Positions 32,818-42,500 of a DNA stretch of 64,000 bases are shown one piece after another (position 1 is the first letter of the stretch; each line of letters begins with the position of its first letter). The position numbers and the translations under genes are program-made. The notes below the pieces were generated by a model. That model had not been told where the DNA came from. It did no database searches and was given only the letters and a program-made list of their open reading frames with translations. Origin of the DNA: Hwanghaeella grinnelliae (GTDB taxonomy: Bacteria; Pseudomonadota; Alphaproteobacteria; UBA8366; Aestuariispiraceae); assembly GCF_004005845.1 (NCBI RefSeq), contig NZ_SADE01000001.1, positions 1,736,001 through 1,800,000 on the forward strand, written 5' to 3'.

Positions 32818-33734
32818 GGTTGGATCACCTGTAACCGGTCTGTGGTGTTTGCCTGCGCGGGCTGGGTCAGGCCGTGCTCAAGCCATTCTATAAAACGCGC
32901 AATCTTTCGGACGCGGCGGCGTTCCGGCAGGCACAGGATTTTGTAGGAGCGACCGGGCACGGTCACATCAGGCCGGAACGGGGCCAACAGGTCGCGCGCG
33001 ACGAGATCGTCGGCGAGAACGTTGCTGAGAAGCGCAAGGCCCTGTCCGGCCACCGCGCATTGGACCACGTGATGCTCCTGTGCAAATTTTCGGATTGTGG
33101 TTCGCCCTTTGAACTGTGCCGCTTGCAACCATTCGTCGAGACGCACGGGCGCCAAATCCGGCTGTTCCCATTCGGTGCAAAGGATGGTGGCGTCGTCAAT
33201 TCGTCCGTCCATCTCTGAAACCAGTTTTTCTGACCCAAACAGGCCGATGCGCTCATGCGGCAGCGTTTGTGCCAAAAGCGGTCCATCCCCGCCGCCATAT
33301 CGGATGGCAAGGTCAATGCGCCTATCCCGCATCAAGTCGACCGGCGCGGTGCCGGTTTCAAGGCGAACTGTTATTTCCGGATGGGCCTTTTGAAAGTCTT
33401 CCAGTCTGGGGGCCAGCCACAATGCGCCGAAGGCCGGTGTGGTCGTCATCGTCAGGACGTTTTCCGAAACCCGGACATCCGCCAATGCATCGGAAATCTC
33501 CGTGAAGGCGATCGTCAAGCGTCCGGCCAATTGCTTGCCTGTGTCCGTCAATCGCACGGCGCGGGTTTCCCGCACGAAGAGTTGCAGATCCAGCGCTTCT
33601 TCCAAGCTGCGGATATGATGCGAAACGGCAGTCGGTGTGACCGAAAGTTCTTCGGCCGCTTGTTTGAAGCTTCCAAGGCGCGCGGCGGCCTCGAAGGCGC
33701 GCAGCGATATCAAGGATGGCATGGCGTGGATCAT
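32814..33734 (-). CDS. LysR-family regulator, GcvA-like
   Basis: A 306-residue LysR protein. The HTH region (PSLISLRAFEAAARLGSFKQ through TPTAVSHHIRSLE) and the effector domain from about 90 (TPAFGALWLAPRL) fit the GcvA/AmpR-like subgroup. Its stop overlaps the PhyH-type dioxygenase start by four bases, an uncommon order in which the regulator is first and cotranscribed with its likely target. It is divergent from the azoreductase gene; the intergenic region holds two palindromes. Confidence 0.9.
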   Translation of the reverse strand: MIHAMPSLISLRAFEAAARLGSFKQAAEELSVTPTAVSHHIRSLEEALDLQLFVRETRAVRLTDTGKQLAGRLTIAFTEISDALADVRVSENVLTMTTTPAFGALWLAPRLEDFQKAHPEITVRLETGTAPVDLMRDRRIDLAIRYGGGDGPLLAQTLPHERIGLFGSEKLVSEMDGRIDDATILCTEWEQPDLAPVRLDEWLQAAQFKGRTTIRKFAQEHHVVQCAVAGQGLALLSNVLADDLVARDLLAPFRPDVTVPGRSYKILCLPERRRVRKIARFIEWLEHGLTQPAQANTTDRLQVIQP

Positions 33735-33799
33735 GTCGATTTATACATTCATAGAGATTGGCCTGGAAAGCCAAATATCCCCGATCATGGGCACTTTAT

Positions 33800-33834
33800 G
33801 TTATCAATAAATAACAATGACTCATCTATAGATG
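33800..33834. promoter_or_regulatory. Two palindromes between divergent LysR and azoreductase genes
   Basis: GTTAT-N6-ATAAC at 33800-33815 and the perfect palindrome CATCTATAGATG at 33823-33834, in an AT-rich 187-base divergent region. They are candidate binding sites for the LysR protein; nothing proves it. Confidence 0.4.
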
Positions 33835-33921
33835 ATGAGGATGATTTTGTATTCCGACCCGTTTCGCCCCTAGTTCGACCCGCCATAACGCAACTAGCAA
33901 TCCCGGATCGGAGACCCTTTC

Positions 33922-34602
33922 ATGCCCACACTACTGCACATTGACGCAAGCGCCCGACCCGGGCGGTCGGATGAGACACCGCATGGTTCCCACAGCCGCC
34001 GGTTAAGCGCCGTCTTCGCGGATGCCTGGCGCGCCGCACGCCCGTCGGACACGGTCGTCTACCGCGATGTTGGTCAAAACCCGCCGGCCCCGGTAACGGG
34101 AAGATGGATCCACGCGGCCTTTACACCTGAAGGGGACCGTGAACCTTGGATGCGGGAAGAACTGGCCGAGAGCGATACGCTTGTCGACGAGTTGCTTGCC
34201 GCGGACGTGATCGTGGCGGCTGTGCCGATGTACAACTTCGGTGTTCCGGCCCAGTTCAAGGCCTATATCGACAACATCGTGCGTGTCGGGCGCACATTCG
34301 GTTTCGACAGGGGGCGCCCCGGCGTACCGTATTGGCCAATGGTTCCGGGCGGGAAGACCCTGATCACCCTGTCGTCACGCGGGGATTACGGTTATGGCCA
34401 AGGTCAGCCGCTGGAACACATGAACCACGTGGAACCCGGCATTCGAACTCCAATGGCGTATATCGGAATCACGGAAATGCACTCGATTGCCGTTGAATAC
34501 GACGAATTCGCGGACGACCGTCTCAAGGCGTCACTTGAAGCCGCTGAAATCGAGATTTCCGATCTTGTCAGCAAACTTACCGGTAGGGCTGAAGCGGCCT
34601 GA
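33922..34602 (+). CDS. FMN-dependent NADH-azoreductase family protein
   Basis: A 226-residue flavodoxin-like quinone reductase. LHIDASARPGRS binds the FMN phosphate, AVPMYNFGVPAQFKAYID is the AzoR signature near the isoalloxazine, and LSSRGDYGYGQG lies beyond. The family reduces quinones and azo compounds. It is slightly longer than E. coli AzoR. It is divergent from the LysR gene of the dioxygenase pair, which could control it as well. Confidence 0.87.
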   Translation: MPTLLHIDASARPGRSDETPHGSHSRRLSAVFADAWRAARPSDTVVYRDVGQNPPAPVTGRWIHAAFTPEGDREPWMREELAESDTLVDELLAADVIVAAVPMYNFGVPAQFKAYIDNIVRVGRTFGFDRGRPGVPYWPMVPGGKTLITLSSRGDYGYGQGQPLEHMNHVEPGIRTPMAYIGITEMHSIAVEYDEFADDRLKASLEAAEIEISDLVSKLTGRAEAA

Positions 34603-34749
34603 CCGTGATATCGGTGGCGTCCATTCCGGAGGGGGCTGATCACCGGGACGGCTATTTATTTGACGATCAATGCAACTGTTTCGGATTGCGTCTTGGCGGC
34701 GATGGCCTAACCTCGCTGCGTTTCGAAACGTTGCACAAGGGATTTTTCC

Positions 34750-36225
34750 ATGCGTATCGCCGTCGGTGGATTTCAGCACGAGACCAATACATTCGCGCCG
34801 GTGAAGGCGGACTTTCAGGCATTCGAACGCGCTGACGCCTGGCCGCGCCTGATCGTCGGTGAGGAGATATGGGATGAGATCGAGGGTGTTCATATACCGA
34901 TTGCCGGTGCTTGCGACGTTCTGAAAGCGGCTGGCGTGGATCTCGTGCCGCTGGCTTGGGCGTCTGCAACCCCAAGCGCGCATGTGACCGAAGATGCTTA
35001 TGAGCGAATTGCCGGTTTGATGCTGGAACGCCTGCGGAGTGCGATGCCGGTCGACGCGGTCTATCTGGACCTGCATGGCGCTATGGTCTGCGAGCATCAC
35101 GAAGACGGGGAGGGGGAATTACTGCGCCGGGTGCGTGAGGTTGTCGGCCCGGACAAGCCAATTACCATAAGCATGGACCTGCACGCCAATGTGACGCCTG
35201 AAATGGTCGAGCATGCCGACCTGATCGAGATCTACCGGAATTACCCTCACACGGACATGGCGGAAACCGGCGCGCGCGCCGCGCGGCACTTGCTGACGAT
35301 TCTGGCGATGGGGACGAAACCCGCCAAGGCTTTCCGGCAAGCGGACTTCCTGATTCCGCTGCAATGGGGATGCACGTTTCACGACCCCGCCCAAACGCTC
35401 TATGAAAAGAACCTTCAGGACGGTCTGGAGAGTGGCGTTATGTCCCTGTCCTTCGCCTGTGGTTTTCCCTTGGCCGATATCCATCATTGCGGCCCATCCG
35501 TCGTGGCCTATGCGAACAACCAGAAGGACGCGGACGAAGCGGCGGATGTCATGATGGCCGCCGTTCAGGCAGCGGAACCGGACTTCGCGGGCAAGATCTA
35601 TCTGCCGGATGAAGCGGTACGCCTCGGCCATAATGTGGGGAACGGGAAACCTTTGGTCGTGGCTGACAGCCAGGACAATCCGGGCGGCGGCGGTCCCGGT
35701 GATACGACCGGCATGCTGCGGGCGCTTTTGGAGGCGGGTCGGCAGGATGCGTTGATCGGCGTTTTCACCGATCCGGAAACAGCCGACAAAGCCCATGATA
35801 CCGGAATTGGCGGGACCTTCACCGCGAAGATCGGTGGAAAATTGTTCCCCGGCGACGAGCCGGTGGAGGTGGAGGCAACGGTTCTTGCCCTGGGTGATGG
35901 TGTCTTCAAGGGCACCGGTCCGATGTGGGGCGGTGCGAAATTCCAGATGGGCAGAATGGCGTTGCTCGACTGCAAAGGCGTCCATGTCGCGATCATGTCC
36001 AATTCCATGCAGGCTGGTGACCAGTCGATGTTCCGGCATCTGGGTGCTGAGCCTTCGGACTACGACTTGGTGATCGTCAAAAGCTCCGTCCATTTCAGGG
36101 CGGACTTTCAACCCATTGCCCGGGATGTCTGGGTCGCCGCTGCGCCGGGCCCTGTCTATGCGGACCCCGGCGGTCTGGAGTTCAACAACCTTCGGGCCGG
36201 TGTCGCGACACGGCCGCGCATTTAA
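34750..36225 (+). CDS. M81-family metallopeptidase, MlrC-like
   Basis: A 491-residue protein. The N-terminus RIAVGGFQHETNTF, VYLDLHGAMVCEHHEDGEGELL and ISMDLHANVTPEM supply the metal-binding His and Asp residues of the M81/MlrC family. The later DSQDNPGGGGPGDTTGMLRA is the second conserved block. Microcystinase C cleaves the last peptide bond in microcystin breakdown, but most family members occur in bacteria that do not degrade microcystin. There are no mlrA or mlrB genes nearby, so a role with another amide is more likely. Confidence 0.85.
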   Translation: MRIAVGGFQHETNTFAPVKADFQAFERADAWPRLIVGEEIWDEIEGVHIPIAGACDVLKAAGVDLVPLAWASATPSAHVTEDAYERIAGLMLERLRSAMPVDAVYLDLHGAMVCEHHEDGEGELLRRVREVVGPDKPITISMDLHANVTPEMVEHADLIEIYRNYPHTDMAETGARAARHLLTILAMGTKPAKAFRQADFLIPLQWGCTFHDPAQTLYEKNLQDGLESGVMSLSFACGFPLADIHHCGPSVVAYANNQKDADEAADVMMAAVQAAEPDFAGKIYLPDEAVRLGHNVGNGKPLVVADSQDNPGGGGPGDTTGMLRALLEAGRQDALIGVFTDPETADKAHDTGIGGTFTAKIGGKLFPGDEPVEVEATVLALGDGVFKGTGPMWGGAKFQMGRMALLDCKGVHVAIMSNSMQAGDQSMFRHLGAEPSDYDLVIVKSSVHFRADFQPIARDVWVAAAPGPVYADPGGLEFNNLRAGVATRPRI

Positions 36226-36589
36226 CGGGGTGCAGGTGCGGCTGCGGTCCCTCGCGGGCCCTCAAACAGGGACGAATCCCTTTCCCTCATCTCCGCATTT
36301 CGGGCGGCGAAATCGCCCTTGCCACGCTCGATTGGTGAAAAATGGAAAAGGTGAAAAATCAAATTGCAGCGTCGCGGTAATGAGGGATGGAAAAACGCTG
36401 AATCTGACACGAACGGTTAACATTAATGATGAATATGCAAATTAATGCATATTTCGTGCATGGACTTTTGCGAGCCGTTCGCACTAGTTTGAGCCAACCG
36501 TACCGGGGGGTACGGGAGCATGGGCGGCACTCAAAGGCTCGACTTGGACTTCGTTATTCCGAATCGCCGTGCCGCCCATGCGCCTTGCT
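36226..36589. other. Gene-free convergent region with palindromes
   Basis: It lies between two genes that end toward each other. It contains ATATGCA-N6-TGCATAT at 36433-36452 in an AT-rich patch, a CCGTACC/GGTACGG hairpin at 36498-36515, and a long inverted repeat at 36518-36581. No gene was accepted. Confidence 0.5.
36518..36581. repeat. Perfect 13-base inverted repeat with 38-base spacer
   Basis: GCATGGGCGGCAC at 36518-36530 and its exact complement GTGCCGCCCATGC at 36569-36581. It lies just past the end of the minus-strand LD-carboxypeptidase gene. It may be a terminator-type structure or a remnant of a mobile repeat. Confidence 0.6.
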
Positions 36590-37522
36590 TCATTGAAAAT
36601 CGAATCCGGCGGGGTCCTCGCCGCGTACCGACACTGTGCCGGCATCGGCGTCGAGGATTGCCATTTCTCCAAGCGGGACACTCAAGGCGTGCGGCCCGTG
36701 GCCACAGGGAAGTCCGCCCAAGATCGGCACGCCTAGCGCCATGAAGTGCTGGCGCAGCATTTCGATTTGGCTGCCCTCCCGTCCCGGGGGGCAATCGGTG
36801 AAACGGCCGATGGCCAATCCGGCAACGCCCTTCAGATGTCCTGCCTGGCGCAGCATTGTCAGAGGACGGTCCATCTGACCGGGATGCAGGCCGACGGCCT
36901 CGATCAATAAGATTGCACCGTTCAGAGGGGGCAGTGCCCAGCCGGCGGTTGTCGCGATCATATCCAGGTTTCCACCGATCAATGGCCCGCATGCCTTGCC
37001 GGAAGTCGTCAGCGCAGCTGTCGGGTCGTCGGCGGCGCTATGCAGGATAACCGGATCGCGGGACATTAGAATTCGCCGGAGAGACTCCGCGGCAGAGGGG
37101 CTAAGGCGCCCCGTCTCGTCCTCGGTAAGAGCACCATGGACACAGGGAACACCGGCATTCTTCCAAATACTGAGATGAAGTGCCGTGATGTCGCTGAAAC
37201 CGATCAATGGCTTCGGATCACGACGGATGGCATCGAAATCGAGCAGGTGGGCTATCCTGTAGGAGCCCTTTCCGCCGCGTGTGGTAATGACGGCGCGCAC
37301 CTTGGGGTCGCGAAAGGCGTCGTTCAGATCTGACAGTCTGTCGCCGTCGGTTCCAGCCAAGAAACCTTGCCGGTCGAAGGCGTGCGGCGCAATTTCGACA
37401 GACAGGCCCCAGCTCTGAAATGTTTGCCCTTGAACCGTCACGGCGTTCCTGTCCGGCGTGCTGGCAGGGGAAACGAAACGAACCGTATCGCCCTGTCGCA
37501 AGGGCGTGGTTTCGGCGATCAA
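36590..37522 (-). CDS. ldcA: LD-carboxypeptidase (S66 family)
   Basis: A 310-residue serine peptidase. The nucleophile is Ser110 in IGFSDITALHL, GGKGSYRI precedes it, and the catalytic Glu and His lie in ILLIEAVGLHPGQMDR and in LPCGHGPHALSVPLG. It releases the terminal D-Ala from murein tetrapeptides in the cytoplasm during recycling. Its start overlaps the stop of the GFA-family gene (ATGA). Confidence 0.88.
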   Translation of the reverse strand: MIAETTPLRQGDTVRFVSPASTPDRNAVTVQGQTFQSWGLSVEIAPHAFDRQGFLAGTDGDRLSDLNDAFRDPKVRAVITTRGGKGSYRIAHLLDFDAIRRDPKPLIGFSDITALHLSIWKNAGVPCVHGALTEDETGRLSPSAAESLRRILMSRDPVILHSAADDPTAALTTSGKACGPLIGGNLDMIATTAGWALPPLNGAILLIEAVGLHPGQMDRPLTMLRQAGHLKGVAGLAIGRFTDCPPGREGSQIEMLRQHFMALGVPILGGLPCGHGPHALSVPLGEMAILDADAGTVSVRGEDPAGFDFQ

Positions 37523-37950
37523 TGCAGGTCGTCTTCATCCGGATCGCCTAAGCGGTCCGGCAGATGGGTGTCGAGTTTAAGCCAGGGTAGACGGCTTTCG
37601 GTCCAGATATGCATCTGGGCGGCAAATTCCTCGGGATGGTCCAATGTCGCCAATGTGACGTCTATCGTGTCGGGATACTTTGAGGACCAGAAGCTGATCG
37701 GCGTGTGACAGGTGGGGCAGAAGCCGCGCTCCACCTCGGCTGACGATTTGTAGATCTCCAGCGGCGTGCCCAGCATCTCCAAGCCTTCCGTCGGCACGGT
37801 GAACCAGGTGACGGCGACGGCGCCGGCCGCACGGCGGCACATGCTGCAATGGCAATGGGCGATCTCGCCCTCTGAGGGCGTGGGGACGCGATAGCGCACG
37901 GCGCCGCAGAGGCAATGGCCGGTGCGATGGTTGTTTGTTTCTCCGCTCAT
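37519..37950 (-). CDS. GFA-family (CENP-V/GFA domain) zinc protein
   Basis: A 143-residue protein from the ATG at 37950; the frame is open upstream but without family similarity. The zinc ligands appear as GHCLCGAVRY, CHCSMCRRAAGA and CPTCHTPI, the three cysteine pairs of the GFA fold. The group is named for glutathione-dependent formaldehyde activation, yet most members have no proven activity. It is co-translated with the LD-carboxypeptidase gene and lies 20 bases after xth. Confidence 0.85.
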   Translation of the reverse strand: MSGETNNHRTGHCLCGAVRYRVPTPSEGEIAHCHCSMCRRAAGAVAVTWFTVPTEGLEMLGTPLEIYKSSAEVERGFCPTCHTPISFWSSKYPDTIDVTLATLDHPEEFAAQMHIWTESRLPWLKLDTHLPDRLGDPDEDDLH

Positions 37951-37969
37951 CGATTGCCGCTCCGGACGG

Positions 37970-38743
37970 TCAAGAGAGCCGGCACCAGACCGGGGTGTGG
38001 TCGCTGGGCTTTTCCTTACCGCGCGGGGTCTTGTCGATCTCGCATTCCTCCAGCCGGTCGGCCGCCTGGGGCGACAGCAGGAAATGATCGATCCGAAGGC
38101 CTTCATCCTTCTGCCAGCGGCCCTGGACATAGTCCCAATAGGAATATTGATGCGCGGCGTTCGGGTGCAGCGCCTTCCAGGCTTCTGTCAGGCCCAGATT
38201 CAAAAGGGTGCGGAATTTGGCCCGGCTTTCCGGTTTGCACAAAGCGTCATCGACCCATTTATCGGGGTCGTAGACGTCATCGTCGGTCGGCACGATGTTG
38301 TAATCGCCGCCCAGCACGATGGGCTGTTCCGTCGGCAGCAGCGTATCGCGAACATGCGCGGCCAACCGGTCCATCCAGGCTAGTTTGTAAGGGTATTTCG
38401 GGCCGTCGACCGGGTTGCCGTTGGGCAAGTAGATTGACGCGACGCGGATGCCCTGCACCGTGCCTTCGATATAGCGGGCGTGATCGTCGTCATCGTCGCC
38501 GGGAAGACCGCGCTTCACGTCCTCGATCGGATGTTTCGAGAGGATCGCGACCCCGTTGTAAGTCTTCTGTCCCTCGACCGCCGCCTCATACCCAAGGCTC
38601 TTGAACTCCATGGCAGGGAAGTTCGCTTCCTCGCATTTCAACTCCTGCAGCAGGGCGACGTCTGGCTTGGCGTCCTCCAACCATTCCAGCACGCGGTCCA
38701 GCCGCGCCTTGACCGAGTTGACGTTGAAAGTCGCAATTTTCAT
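37970..38743 (-). CDS. xth: Exodeoxyribonuclease III
   Basis: A 257-residue AP endonuclease of the ExoIII group. KIATFNVNSVKARL, LLQELKCEE (metal Glu), YLPNGNPVDGPKYPYK, GGDYNIVPTDDDV and SDHTPVW (catalytic Asp-His) are all in place. It repairs abasic sites. It is first in the minus-strand run xth-GFA-ldcA. Confidence 0.93.
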   Translation of the reverse strand: MKIATFNVNSVKARLDRVLEWLEDAKPDVALLQELKCEEANFPAMEFKSLGYEAAVEGQKTYNGVAILSKHPIEDVKRGLPGDDDDDHARYIEGTVQGIRVASIYLPNGNPVDGPKYPYKLAWMDRLAAHVRDTLLPTEQPIVLGGDYNIVPTDDDVYDPDKWVDDALCKPESRAKFRTLLNLGLTEAWKALHPNAAHQYSYWDYVQGRWQKDEGLRIDHFLLSPQAADRLEECEIDKTPRGKEKPSDHTPVWCRLS

Positions 38744-38812
38744 GGGGCGTGCTCCGAAAATACAAAGGCCTGCCGGAAGGCAGGCCCAAGCATAAAGATA
38801 GGACGCGGAAAT

Positions 38813-39211
38813 CTAAACCGCGAAAGACGTGCCGCAGCCGCAGGAGGAAGAAGCGTTGGGGTTGTTGATGGCGAAATAGGCGCCGACCAACTCGTCCTTG
38901 AAATCGACTTCCGACCCGGCCAGCAGGTTCATCGACATTTCGTCGGTCACCACACGCACGCCGTCCTTCTCGAAGGTCAGGTCATCCGGTGTCGTCTTGT
39001 CGTCGAATGAAAACCCGTATTGGAAACCGGAGCAGCCGCCGCCGGATACCGTGACACGCAGCATCAGGTCCTTGCCGCCTTCGGCTTCGATCATCGCGTT
39101 CAGTCGTTTTGCCGCGGCATCGGAGATATGCAGCACGCGGTCGGCGGCGGTCATGTCGAGGGCAAAGGGATCGGTACTCATGGTATTTTGCGTTGAATCC
39201 TGTTGGGTCAT
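38813..39211 (-). CDS. erpA: Iron-sulfur cluster insertion protein ErpA (A-type carrier)
   Basis: From the ATG at 39211, with GAAGGA five bases upstream, the protein has 132 residues; a TTG four codons earlier is possible. The three cluster-binding cysteines are in GGGCSGFQYGF and CGCGTSF near the end. The core is about 108 residues; the first 25 residues are a poorly conserved extension. It delivers Fe-S clusters to target proteins. It is divergent from dgt, a common alphaproteobacterial neighbourhood. Confidence 0.9.
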   Translation of the reverse strand: MTQQDSTQNTMSTDPFALDMTAADRVLHISDAAAKRLNAMIEAEGGKDLMLRVTVSGGGCSGFQYGFSFDDKTTPDDLTFEKDGVRVVTDEMSMNLLAGSEVDFKDELVGAYFAINNPNASSSCGCGTSFAV

Positions 39212-39371
39212 TGCGTCCTTCAAACTAGGACCTTAGCGGTCCTCTATCCAGGTTAATATGTAGGGTGCCGGGATTTCCTGTCAATTGCCGCCATAATAAT
39301 GAGGGCGTTCCGGGCTTTCGTTGAATGCCTCTCGGTTGCGCCTGAACGCGCAAAGCGGTACCTAGCCGACC

Positions 39372-40610
39372 ATGACACAGAAGAACGCACATGACCTGAA
39401 TGCCCCCGAACTGAATGCCCCTGAACTGAATGCTCATCCAAGGGCGCCTTACGCCACTTTGTGGGAGGAGAGCAGGGGGCGTCTTTATCCCGAAGACCCA
39501 TCCGCGACGCGGACGCCGTTTCAGCGCGACCGGGACCGGATCATCCATTGCGCGGCTTTTCGGCGTCTGATGCACAAGACGCAGGTTTTCGTCGCGCCGG
39601 AAATCGACCATGTGCGTACCCGGCTGACCCATTCCCTGGAAGTCTCACAGATCGCACGGTCCTTGGCGCGCACTTTCCATTTGGATGAGGACCTTGCCGA
39701 GGTTCTGGCGCTGTCCCACGATCTGGGCCATCCGCCCTTCGGACATTCGGGAGAGGATGCGCTGGACGATGTCATGGCGCCCTATGGCGGCTATGACCAT
39801 AACGACCAATCGCTGCGCGTCGTCACCCTGCTGGAAAAGCGCTACCCGGATTTCGACGGGTTGAACCTGACTTGGGAAACCCTGGAAGGCCTCGTCAAAC
39901 ATAACGGTCCGTTGCTGGGCGGCGGGCCGCGCGCCGTGGCGTCGGAACAGGATCTGCCGCCGACGATCCGCGCCTATAACAAACGCCACGACCTGGCGCT
40001 GTCCGCCCATGCGGGTCTGGAGGCGCAAATGGCCGCCATTGCCGACGATGTGGCCTATAACCATCACGACATGGACGATGGGCTGCGGTCCGGCCTGTTC
40101 AGCATTGAGGAAGTGTCGGAGGCCGTCCCGCATGTCGGCGAAGCCTTTGTTCAGGTCAGGCGCGATTATGGAGATCTGGACCGCCGTGTTGCCATTTCCG
40201 AAGCGGTTCGCCGCCTGATCGGGGAAATGATCGGCGATATCGGCCGGGAAACGCGGTCCCGTCTGAACGATCTGGCCCCCAAGACGGTCCAGGATGTGCG
40301 CGATGCCGGATACACCATGGTTGCCTTTTCCGAGGCGATGGGGAAGAAGGAGGCCACCCTGAAGTCCTTCCTTTTCGAGCGTATGTATCGCAACGAGCGG
40401 GTCAACGCGGCGCGCGCCGCGGGCAAGGCCACCGTGCGCGGGTTGTTCGCGATTTTCATGAACGACCCGGAACAGATGCCGAAGGAATGGGGCGTTGGGG
40501 TCGAGGATATGGATGCGCCGCAACGGGCGCGGGTCATCGCCGATTACATCGCCGGAATGACCGACCGCTATGCGCGGCGGGAATGGAAGCGGATCGGCGG
40601 CGTCCTTTAG
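39372..40610 (+). CDS. dgt: Deoxyguanosinetriphosphate triphosphohydrolase-like protein
   Basis: A 412-residue HD-domain protein. [21 protein letters not shown] and [13 protein letters not shown] give the first His, and [16 protein letters not shown] the HD pair. It hydrolyses dNTPs to deoxynucleosides and triphosphate. The N-terminus carries a short tandem repeat (LNAPE twice, then LNAH) encoded by a 15-base DNA repeat. This is the type 2 form of about 400 residues. It is followed by argS after 22 bases. Confidence 0.92.
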   Translation: MTQKNAHDLNAPELNAPELNAHPRAPYATLWEESRGRLYPEDPSATRTPFQRDRDRIIHCAAFRRLMHKTQVFVAPEIDHVRTRLTHSLEVSQIARSLARTFHLDEDLAEVLALSHDLGHPPFGHSGEDALDDVMAPYGGYDHNDQSLRVVTLLEKRYPDFDGLNLTWETLEGLVKHNGPLLGGGPRAVASEQDLPPTIRAYNKRHDLALSAHAGLEAQMAAIADDVAYNHHDMDDGLRSGLFSIEEVSEAVPHVGEAFVQVRRDYGDLDRRVAISEAVRRLIGEMIGDIGRETRSRLNDLAPKTVQDVRDAGYTMVAFSEAMGKKEATLKSFLFERMYRNERVNAARAAGKATVRGLFAIFMNDPEQMPKEWGVGVEDMDAPQRARVIADYIAGMTDRYARREWKRIGGVL

Positions 40611-40632
40611 CAGGTTTTGGAACGAGGAATTT

Positions 40633-42387
40633 ATGAGCGTATTCAAGGAACTGCTCGACGACCTTTCGGGCGCGTTGAGTGGATTGGTTGCCGATGGCGT
40701 CCTGCCGGCTGAGGCGGATCTGACGCGGGCCGGGATCGAACCGCCGCGCGATCCGTCCCATGGCGACGCCGCGACCAACGCGGCCATGGTGCTGTCCAAG
40801 CCTGCTGGCATGAAACCACGTGACCTGGCCGAGAAGATCGCCGACAAACTGCTCGCCTCGCCGCGGATCGCCTCCGTCGACATCGCCGGCCCCGGCTTCA
40901 TCAATCTGCGCCTGAAGGACAGCGTCTGGCAGGACGAGATGCGGACCATCCTGAAAGCTGGCACCGCCTATGGCGGGACCGATATCGGCAAGGGGCAGAA
41001 GGTGAATGTCGAATACGTCTCGGCCAACCCGACCGGGCCGCTTCATATTGGACATGCCCGCGGCACGGTCATTGGCGACGCGCTCGCCTCTCTGCTTGCC
41101 AAAGCCGGCTTCGACGTCGCGCGGGAATATTACATCAACGATGCCGGCACCCAGGTCGATACGCTCGGCCGGTCCAGCTATCTGCGCTACCGCGAAGCGC
41201 TGGGCGAAGATATCGGCGAGATTCCGGAAGGCCTGTATCCGGGCGAATACCTGAAAGCGGTCGGCGAGGCGCTGAAACAGGAACACGGCGACAAATTGCT
41301 GGCGCTGTCAGAAGAGGAATGGCTGCCGATAACGCGCAAGGCCGCGATCGACGGCATGATGGACCTGATCAAGGCGGACCTCGCCGCGCTCGGCGTGCAT
41401 CATGATGTCTTCACCTCAGAACGCGCGCTTGTCGAAGCGGGTAAAGTGGACGAGGTCCTGACGGTCCTGGAAGGTCGGGAGCTGATCTATACCGGTGTGC
41501 TGGAGCCGCCCAAGGGCAAGAAGCCGGAAGACTGGGAACCGCGGCCGCAGCGGCTGTTCAAGGCGACCCAATATGGTGACGACGTGGATCGTCCCTTGAA
41601 GAAATCGGACGGTAGCTGGACTTATTTCGCGTCCGACATCGCCAATCATCTGGATAAGTATCAGCGCGGGTTTACCCAGCAGATTGATATCTGGGGCGCG
41701 GACCACGGCGGCTATGTGAAGCGGATGAAGGCGGCAGTGAAGGCGGTCACGGCGGAAAAGGCCGATTTGGACGTAAAGCTGTGCCAGATCGTGCGTTTGA
41801 TGGACAAGGGTGAGCCGGTTAAGATGTCCAAGCGGTCCGGATCGTTCGTCACCCTGCGCGATCTGGTCGATGCGGTCGGTAAGGATGTGGTTCGCTTCTT
41901 CCTGTTGACCCGCAAGAACGACGCGCAGATGGACTTCGACCTGACGGCGGTAACAGAACAATCCCGCGACAATCCGGTCTTCTATGTCCACTACGCCCAT
42001 GCCCGCTGCCATTCGGTGATGAAAATGGCTGTTGAGGCCTTCCCAGGCGTCGATTTTTCCGACCAGGCGGTTGCAGGTGCGGACCTGTCCGTTCTGTCGG
42101 AAGAGGGCGAGCTTGCCCTGATGCGCCTGCTGGCCGAATGGCCGCGCACGGTGGAGGCGGCCGCGCTGTCGCATGAACCGCATCGGCTGGCTTATTACCT
42201 CTACGATCTGGCCGCTTCCTTCCATGCACTGTGGACAAAAGGTCGCGAAGATACACTGCTGCGCTTCGTTGTGCCGGGGGACGAATCACGTACCATGGCG
42301 AGGATGGCGTTGGTGGGCGCCGTGCGGACGGTGATCGCGTCCGGCCTGGATGTGTTCGGCGTGGAGCCGAGGGCGGAACTGCACTAA
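40633..42387 (+). CDS. argS: Arginyl-tRNA synthetase
   Basis: From ATG 40633 (ACGAGGA upstream) the enzyme has 584 residues. The class I signature is [15 protein letters not shown] (HIGH) and the second is VKMSKRSG (KMSK variant). The N-terminal tRNA D-loop-binding domain and the C-terminal DALR anticodon domain (about 470-584) are both present. The argS-SPOR-scpA-scpB-tat order is typical of alphaproteobacteria. Confidence 0.96.
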   Translation: MSVFKELLDDLSGALSGLVADGVLPAEADLTRAGIEPPRDPSHGDAATNAAMVLSKPAGMKPRDLAEKIADKLLASPRIASVDIAGPGFINLRLKDSVWQDEMRTILKAGTAYGGTDIGKGQKVNVEYVSANPTGPLHIGHARGTVIGDALASLLAKAGFDVAREYYINDAGTQVDTLGRSSYLRYREALGEDIGEIPEGLYPGEYLKAVGEALKQEHGDKLLALSEEEWLPITRKAAIDGMMDLIKADLAALGVHHDVFTSERALVEAGKVDEVLTVLEGRELIYTGVLEPPKGKKPEDWEPRPQRLFKATQYGDDVDRPLKKSDGSWTYFASDIANHLDKYQRGFTQQIDIWGADHGGYVKRMKAAVKAVTAEKADLDVKLCQIVRLMDKGEPVKMSKRSGSFVTLRDLVDAVGKDVVRFFLLTRKNDAQMDFDLTAVTEQSRDNPVFYVHYAHARCHSVMKMAVEAFPGVDFSDQAVAGADLSVLSEEGELALMRLLAEWPRTVEAAALSHEPHRLAYYLYDLAASFHALWTKGREDTLLRFVVPGDESRTMARMALVGAVRTVIASGLDVFGVEPRAELH

Positions 42388-42500
42388 CAAAGGCAGACGC
42401 ACGCACGGGACGGATCTTTTCACGGATTTTCAGCACGTAGCCTGACCGCCACGAGCAGCCCCATATATGGGGTTACCCTGGATAGTGGTGGAGTGAGCCG

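Noticed and set aside
34750-36225. Microcystin degradation locus
   Set aside because: Only an MlrC-like protein is present. Without mlrA or mlrB the pathway is not supported, and the family is widespread in non-degraders.
36520-36744. 74-codon plus-strand open frame overlapping ldcA
   Set aside because: It is antisense to the conserved 3' end of the LD-carboxypeptidase gene, arginine-rich as such shadows usually are, and lies partly in an inverted repeat.
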